18,988 nt of DNA from CAZHZT01 sp964537285 (GTDB lineage Bacteria > Bacteroidota > Bacteroidia > Chitinophagales > Saprospiraceae): contig CAZHZT010000113.1 of the NCBI GenBank assembly GCA_964537285.1, positions 1-18,988 of the forward strand, given 5' to 3'. Both the position numbers and the translations under genes were made by a program. Shown here one piece after another: positions 14,369-18,988 of the stretch (the stretch's first letter is position 1; the number at the start of each line of letters is the position of its first letter). Below the pieces are notes generated by a model. It did not search any database. It saw only the letters and a program-made list of their open reading frames with translations, and had not been told where the DNA came from.

Positions 14369-17300
14369 ATGTTTTTGGAATTTTTTAAACTAGAACTTCG
14401 CCGTGCAGTCAGGCAGCCCCTGGTTTATGTGTTTTTGGGAGTGTTTGCTCTGCTTACTTTTGCGGCAGTGGTAAGTGACAATGTACGAATTGGCGGGGTA
14501 GTTGGGATTGTACACAGGAATGCACCTCATGTGGCGTCCATCTATGCGGCCATTTTAAGCTTATTTGGAGTGTTACTGGCTGCTGCATTTTTCAATAATG
14601 CAGCATTAAGAGATTATCGTTTTAAATTTAATGAAATTCTTTTTAGTACGCCTTTAAATAAGGCATCCTACTTTTTTGGTCGTTTTGCAGCGGCACTGAT
14701 CTTGGCAACGGTTCCTTTGATGGGAGTGTTTTTAGGCATGATGCTGGGGGCGGCCTTGGGGCCGGTCTTCAACTGGATGCCGGCAGAGCGTTTTGGCCCT
14801 TCGCCTATTGGAACATTTTTTAATAGCTACTTTCTCTTTCTATTGCCAAATATGCTATTGGCAGGAGCACTTATCTTTACTTTGGCCAGTTATTTTCGCT
14901 CGACTGTAGTGTCCTTTGTAGGGGCTTTAGGAGTAATCATGGCCTATTTTATTTCGCAAACATTGATGAGCGACATAGATAATGAAACCATTGCCGCTCT
15001 GGCCGATCCATTTGGGATTTCAGCATATTCAGTTGATAGTCGTTATTTTACACCTGCTCAAAAAAATCAGCAAGGCGCATCATTTGCAGGCTTGCTTTTG
15101 CAAAATCGTTTGATTTGGATGGCTGTGAGTATAGGGATAATTACGTTGTCTTATCTGGGCTTTTCATTTAAAACCCGGGCTAGAAAAGGTAAGCAAAAGA
15201 AAGCGAAAAAAACTAAAAAGACACCACAAGTGCTGAGTCAGCCTGTCGTAAGTCAGGTTTTTGGGGCGGGCACGACCTGGGCACAGTTCGTTAGCTTTTT
15301 GAATATCAGTTTTTGGGATATTATCCGGAGTAACGTATTCCGCATATTATTTTTCTTCACTTTTATACTCTTTATAACAAATATTTGGGGAGGCTTCGAA
15401 TATTTTGGACTTCAATCTTACCCCGTCACGTATAAAATGTTAGGAGCAATTGCCGGAAATACGGAATTATTTTTATTCATCATCGCCGTATTCTTTAGTG
15501 GAGAGCTAGTATTTAGAGATCGGGAATCGGGTATTTCGGAAGTGATCGATGCTTCTCCGCACTCTGGTGCGGCTTCCTTATTTGGGAAATCCCTGGCGCT
15601 TACAGGCGTAATGAGTCTTCTTTACTTGCTTGTAATGGGAGCTGCGGTTCTTTATCAGCTTATTAATGGCTTTACAAATGTTAAACTGGATGTTTACTTT
15701 CAGGATTTCCTGCTGTATCATTTCCCGGCATATTTAGCTACAGTGCTGGTTTTTATGTTTATCCAGGTGCTAGTGAATAATAAATATCTGGGGTATTTTA
15801 TTTCTCTCATTCTGGTTATTGGGTTAAGTATTATTTTCTCGATTTTACGCATCGAAACCAATATGCTTGATCTGGCTGCTACGCCTAGTTTGCCTTATTC
15901 TGATATGAGCGGCTTTGGGCCGGTAGTCACTGCAGTGAATTGGTTTAATGCTTACTGGGTACTCTTCGGTATTTTCCTCATTTTCATTGGAGGGCTCTTC
16001 TGGATAAGAGGTAGAGATACCCAGTGGAAACAACGCTTGAAGTTGGCTGGAAACCGGTTTTCAGGAACTTATCGTTGGTTGACTATTGGAAGCGGAATCC
16101 TGTGGTTGCTCGTAGCTGCCTGGGTTTACTACAACACTCAAATTCTTAATCCCTATAAAAACTCCAAGCAGGTAGAACTCGATAGGGTGGAATATGAAAA
16201 GACGTACCGGAAATTCAAAGACGCTCCTCAATTGACGATCACGGATGTGAAGTATCAAATTGATATTTTTCCGGAAGTGCGTGATGCATACACCGTAACA
16301 GATTTAGTAGTAAAAAATAAAACAAATGTTCCTATTGATTCCCTGCACTATATTCTTATAGATGACTGGGATATTGAAATAGACCTTCCCAATGCCGAGG
16401 AAATTTATTGGGATGAAAAGCTGAATTACAAGATCTTTCGATTGAATGAGCCGCTTATGCCTGGCTCAAGTATTTCTTATAAAATTAACTCGAACTACAT
16501 TAGTAAGGGGTTTGAAAATGAAGTAAGCAATACTTCTATCCTGGAGAATGGCACTTTTTTCAATAATGCTTCTTTCTTACCAAGTTTTGGATATAATGAT
16601 GGATATGAGCTTTCTGACCGGAACAAACGTAAAAAATATGACTTGCCAGAGCGCTTACTAGCTCCACCGCTTCAAAGAGATTGTTCAGATGCATGTAAAC
16701 TCAATTATTTGACCGAGCGTACCGCTGATTGGGTTAATGTAGAAACCGTCATTTCAACTTCTTCTGATCAATTAGCCATAGCTCCGGGGTCATTAATAAA
16801 AGAATGGCAGGAAAATGGCCGCAATTATTATCGCTACAAGGTAGATCACCCTTCGGTCAATTTTTACTCCTTTATTTCGGCCAGATATGAAAAAGCTCAA
16901 CGGGATTGGAATGGAGTATCTTTGGAGGTTTACTATGATGAAGAGCATTCAGTTAATGTAGAGGGGATGCTGGATGCCATTGAGAAATCATTAAAGTATT
17001 ATACTGAAAATTTCGGTCCATACTTTCACAAGCAGGCCCGTATTATTGAGTTCCCAAGGTATGCAACTTTTGCTCAGGCATTTCCCGGTACGATGCCTTA
17101 TTCCGAGGGTTTTGGCTTTATCATCAACCTGGAAGATGAAGAAGAAAAGAACAATGTAATCGATGCGGTCATTGCCCATGAAATGGCCCATCAATGGTGG
17201 GCGCATCAGGAAATTTCGGCCAAAATGGAAGGTGGAACCATGCTCACTGAAAGTCTTGCAGAATATTCTTCCCTAATGGTGATGAAACAAGAGGCGGATC

Positions 17301-17953
17301 CAGTGAAAATGAAGGAGTTCCTGAAGTATGACTTCAATCGTTATTTGCGAGGGCGAAGTAGTGAGAGTTATAAAGAACTCCCTTTGTATCGTGTGGCCAA
17401 TCAGTCTTACATTCATTATGGCAAGGGCAGTGTGTTGCTCTATGCCCTACAGGATTATATTGGAGAAGATAGTGTGAATTTGGCTTTAAGAGAGTTTCTG
17501 GAAGCTTTCCGGTACAAAGAACCTCCTTATCCTACTTCTTTAGATTTGCTTAAGAGCCTGGAGAGTAAGGTGCCTGATTCATTGAATTACATCATGGAAG
17601 ATTGGTTCGAAAAGATAACGCTCTATGATTTGCGTTTGAAGGAAGCTTCTTATCAACCATTGGAAAATGGTAAATACGAACTTAAAATGCATATCTCTGC
17701 TAAACAAATCGAAGCAGACTCTGCCGGTAATGAAAGCCCTCTTCCAATCGATCACTGGGTAGATATCGGAGCCTTTAAAGACAGAGAGGAGAAGGAGCTA
17801 ATCGCCCGTGAACGCGTAAAGATCGATCAGGAAGAACAAACGATCAAAATGATAGTCGATGAAAAGCCTTATAAAGCGGCTGTGGATCCTGTTCGGATCC
17901 TAATTGAACGCGTAGTGGAGGACAATGTGAAAGTGGCAGAAGAAATTGAGTAA
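14369..17953 (+). CDS. ABC-2 permease fused to a C-terminal M1-family metallopeptidase domain
   Basis: The 1194-residue product has a membrane part of two ABC-2-like blocks: about residues 1-265, then a lysine-rich cytoplasmic linker near 268-287 (KGKQKKAKKTKK), then about 300-560. A last helix lies near 570-592. The rest is extracytoplasmic: a beta-rich domain (about 610-800), then an M1/gluzincin peptidase core. It carries H937-E938-M-A-H941 zinc ligands with E961 in TESLAEYSS as the probable third ligand, MPYSEGFGF in the place of the GAMEN motif, and YIHYGKGSVLLY further on. M1 enzymes remove N-terminal residues from peptides. This permease-peptidase fusion is known in Bacteroidota, but its substrate is not established. 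It may export peptides and trim them, or process a transported product. E961 lies 19 rather than 18 residues after H941. Confidence 0.9.
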   Translation: MFLEFFKLELRRAVRQPLVYVFLGVFALLTFAAVVSDNVRIGGVVGIVHRNAPHVASIYAAILSLFGVLLAAAFFNNAALRDYRFKFNEILFSTPLNKASYFFGRFAAALILATVPLMGVFLGMMLGAALGPVFNWMPAERFGPSPIGTFFNSYFLFLLPNMLLAGALIFTLASYFRSTVVSFVGALGVIMAYFISQTLMSDIDNETIAALADPFGISAYSVDSRYFTPAQKNQQGASFAGLLLQNRLIWMAVSIGIITLSYLGFSFKTRARKGKQKKAKKTKKTPQVLSQPVVSQVFGAGTTWAQFVSFLNISFWDIIRSNVFRILFFFTFILFITNIWGGFEYFGLQSYPVTYKMLGAIAGNTELFLFIIAVFFSGELVFRDRESGISEVIDASPHSGAASLFGKSLALTGVMSLLYLLVMGAAVLYQLINGFTNVKLDVYFQDFLLYHFPAYLATVLVFMFIQVLVNNKYLGYFISLILVIGLSIIFSILRIETNMLDLAATPSLPYSDMSGFGPVVTAVNWFNAYWVLFGIFLIFIGGLFWIRGRDTQWKQRLKLAGNRFSGTYRWLTIGSGILWLLVAAWVYYNTQILNPYKNSKQVELDRVEYEKTYRKFKDAPQLTITDVKYQIDIFPEVRDAYTVTDLVVKNKTNVPIDSLHYILIDDWDIEIDLPNAEEIYWDEKLNYKIFRLNEPLMPGSSISYKINSNYISKGFENEVSNTSILENGTFFNNASFLPSFGYNDGYELSDRNKRKKYDLPERLLAPPLQRDCSDACKLNYLTERTADWVNVETVISTSSDQLAIAPGSLIKEWQENGRNYYRYKVDHPSVNFYSFISARYEKAQRDWNGVSLEVYYDEEHSVNVEGMLDAIEKSLKYYTENFGPYFHKQARIIEFPRYATFAQAFPGTMPYSEGFGFIINLEDEEEKNNVIDAVIAHEMAHQWWAHQEISAKMEGGTMLTESLAEYSSLMVMKQEADPVKMKEFLKYDFNRYLRGRSSESYKELPLYRVANQSYIHYGKGSVLLYALQDYIGEDSVNLALREFLEAFRYKEPPYPTSLDLLKSLESKVPDSLNYIMEDWFEKITLYDLRLKEASYQPLENGKYELKMHISAKQIEADSAGNESPLPIDHWVDIGAFKDREEKELIARERVKIDQEEQTIKMIVDEKPYKAAVDPVRILIERVVEDNVKVAEEIE

Positions 17954-17981
17954 TGAGTTTTAGCTTTTAAAATCAAGTTTG

Positions 17982-18010
17982 GGGGTTCAATGCTTTAGGC
18001 ATTGAACCCC
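17982..18010 (+). terminator. 12-bp perfect hairpin after the permease-peptidase gene
   Basis: GGGGTTCAATGC (17982-17993) pairs exactly with 17999-18010 around a TTTAG loop. It begins 28 bases after the stop codon. Only TTAAAATTT follows, so it lacks a strong U-tract, but its position suggests a terminator. Confidence 0.7.
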
Positions 18011-18068
18011 TTAAAATTTGTGGAGTAGATTTTATAGTTGGTGTTATAAAAAAAAATATTTAAAATAA

Positions 18069-18099
18069 TTTGTTTTAAAATATTTTTTTATTATTTTTG
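18069..18099 (+). promoter_or_regulatory. Consensus Bacteroidota promoter for the Rpn-like gene
   Basis: TTTG (18069-18072), a 19-base AT-only spacer, then TATTTTTG (18092-18099) match TTTG-N19-21-TAnnTTTG exactly. Initiation about 6-8 bases downstream would leave a very short leader before the ATG at 18112. There is no Shine-Dalgarno sequence, only an A-rich stretch. Confidence 0.7.
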
Positions 18100-18111
18100 A
18101 TCTAAAAAAAT

Positions 18112-18988
18112 ATGCCAAATGAAATACACCAAAGACACGACAAGTTCTTCAAGAAGAACTTCAAAGATGTCGATATTGCCCGGGATTACATCATCAATTT
18201 TCTGCCAGCAGAAATTGTGAAAAACCTGGATCTGTCTACTTTAAAGCTTGTGCCAAATGATTTCATTTCGGAATCCTTTCGAAAATTTTATACTGATGTA
18301 TTGTATCAATGTGTATACAAAGGACAAAATATCTACATATCGCTCATCTTTGAGCATAAAAGCAAACCTCCGGAATATCCCCACATCCAACTATTATCCT
18401 ATGCTCTTGAGATCTGGCAAGATCAAATTCAAACTAAAAAACCACTTACTCCGGTATTTCCTATGTTGCTGTATCATGGCAGAGAAGAATGGGAGCTAAA
18501 ACCGATGGAGGATTATTTCCCCATTATGGATGATTTTCTCAAAAAATTCAATCCATTATTCGACATCCATTTTGTCTCAACCAATAATTGGAGTGACGAA
18601 GCTCTTATGGCACTTAAGGCCCTCAATTCACAGGGCTTGACCAATGTTCTATTGGCTCTCAAATATGTATTCGATCCTGCTTTTATTGAAGCACATTTTG
18701 AATTATTTTTTGTAACTTCATCTTCAACAATTTTACCCGGGAACCTCGTAAGACGACTTTTTGTTTATCTTACAAATAATATTTCCGTAACAAAAGAAAA
18801 AATTGAAATCATGACTGCTAATTTGAATGAACCTATAAAAGAGAAAGTGCTAAGTACCTATGAGCAAATTGTTCGGAGCAGCTGGCAAGAGGGAGATGAT
18901 GAAAGAGCCATAATTGTCATCAAACACTTAGCAGAGAAAGACTTTTCCCTGGAAGATATCGTCGAAATTTCTGGGAAAAGCGAAGCAT
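18112..18988 (+). CDS. Rpn/YhgA-like recombination-promoting nuclease (PD-(D/E)xK), 3' end beyond window
   Basis: The frame is open from the ATG at 18112 to the window edge, giving 292 residues without a stop. It starts with HDKFFKKNF, the typical opening of Rpn/Transposase_31 (PF04754) proteins. YTDVLYQ (D62), IFEHKS (E81, K83) and HIQLLSYALEIW (Q93) form the PD-(D/E)xK active site of that family. Rpn proteins are Mg2+-dependent DNA endonucleases that promote RecA-independent recombination. The C-terminal part ends in a helical segment (DDERAIIVIKHLAEK) as in full-length members, so little is probably missing. The gene has its own strong promoter and is separated from the peptidase gene by a hairpin. 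Such genes are often multicopy and horizontally spread; that is family knowledge. Confidence 0.88.
   Translation, partial: MPNEIHQRHDKFFKKNFKDVDIARDYIINFLPAEIVKNLDLSTLKLVPNDFISESFRKFYTDVLYQCVYKGQNIYISLIFEHKSKPPEYPHIQLLSYALEIWQDQIQTKKPLTPVFPMLLYHGREEWELKPMEDYFPIMDDFLKKFNPLFDIHFVSTNNWSDEALMALKALNSQGLTNVLLALKYVFDPAFIEAHFELFFVTSSSTILPGNLVRRLFVYLTNNISVTKEKIEIMTANLNEPIKEKVLSTYEQIVRSSWQEGDDERAIIVIKHLAEKDFSLEDIVEISGKSEA

Noticed and set aside
18248..18499. 83-codon plus-strand frame
   Set aside because: Out-of-frame shadow inside the Rpn-like gene, whose own frame is open throughout.

Overview
The window looks like a chromosomal segment of a free-living Bacteroidota bacterium. The signs are a secreted enzyme with a type IX secretion (T9SS) C-terminal sorting domain, an ABC permease fused to an M1-type peptidase (a fusion known from this phylum), promoters of the TTTG-N19-21-TAnnTTTG class, little Shine-Dalgarno sequence, and moderately AT-rich DNA. 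A member of the Saprospiria or Cytophagia is plausible, but that is an inference.

Layout. (1) 1-1500, minus strand: an AAA/ABC-type ATPase followed 5 bases later by a small PD-(D/E)xK nuclease-like protein. Both reading frames are broken at homopolymers. In each case removing one base restores an open frame, so this is either a decayed defence-like module or one affected by sequence errors. (2) 1500-2134: a scar-like region with the ATPase promoter, a tandem 19/20-bp repeat, a possible tyrosine-integrase C-terminal remnant and an unrecognised small membrane ORF. (3) 2135-8016: a PhoD-like alkaline phosphatase/phosphodiesterase with a T9SS tail, a small membrane/coiled-coil protein, two lipoproteins (one a beta-helix protein) and one hypothetical protein. 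The gaps hold very long hairpins, including a 52-bp perfect inverted repeat with a 3-base loop, and a 191-bp MITE/REPIN-like element. (4) 8255-13237: a four-gene plus-strand glycosyltransferase operon with two cytoplasmic-facing GT2 enzymes and two polytopic GT-C enzymes. (5) 13465-17953: an ABC ATPase and an ABC-2 permease/M1 peptidase fusion. (6) 18112-end: an Rpn/YhgA-like nuclease with a textbook Bacteroidota promoter, cut by the window edge.

How the genes may work together. The DPM-like GT2 could make a polyprenyl-phosphate sugar that the two GT-C enzymes use on the periplasmic side, with the cellulose-synthase-like GT2 building a second sugar linkage. This would be a small glycan or glycolipid pathway. 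The ABC ATPase and its fused partner form one export/proteolysis complex. The two features most worth follow-up are the broken ATPase-nuclease pair and the family of exceptionally long terminator-like palindromes. Two of those palindromes begin exactly within the last three codons of the gene they follow, and one sits, unexpectedly, between divergent genes.
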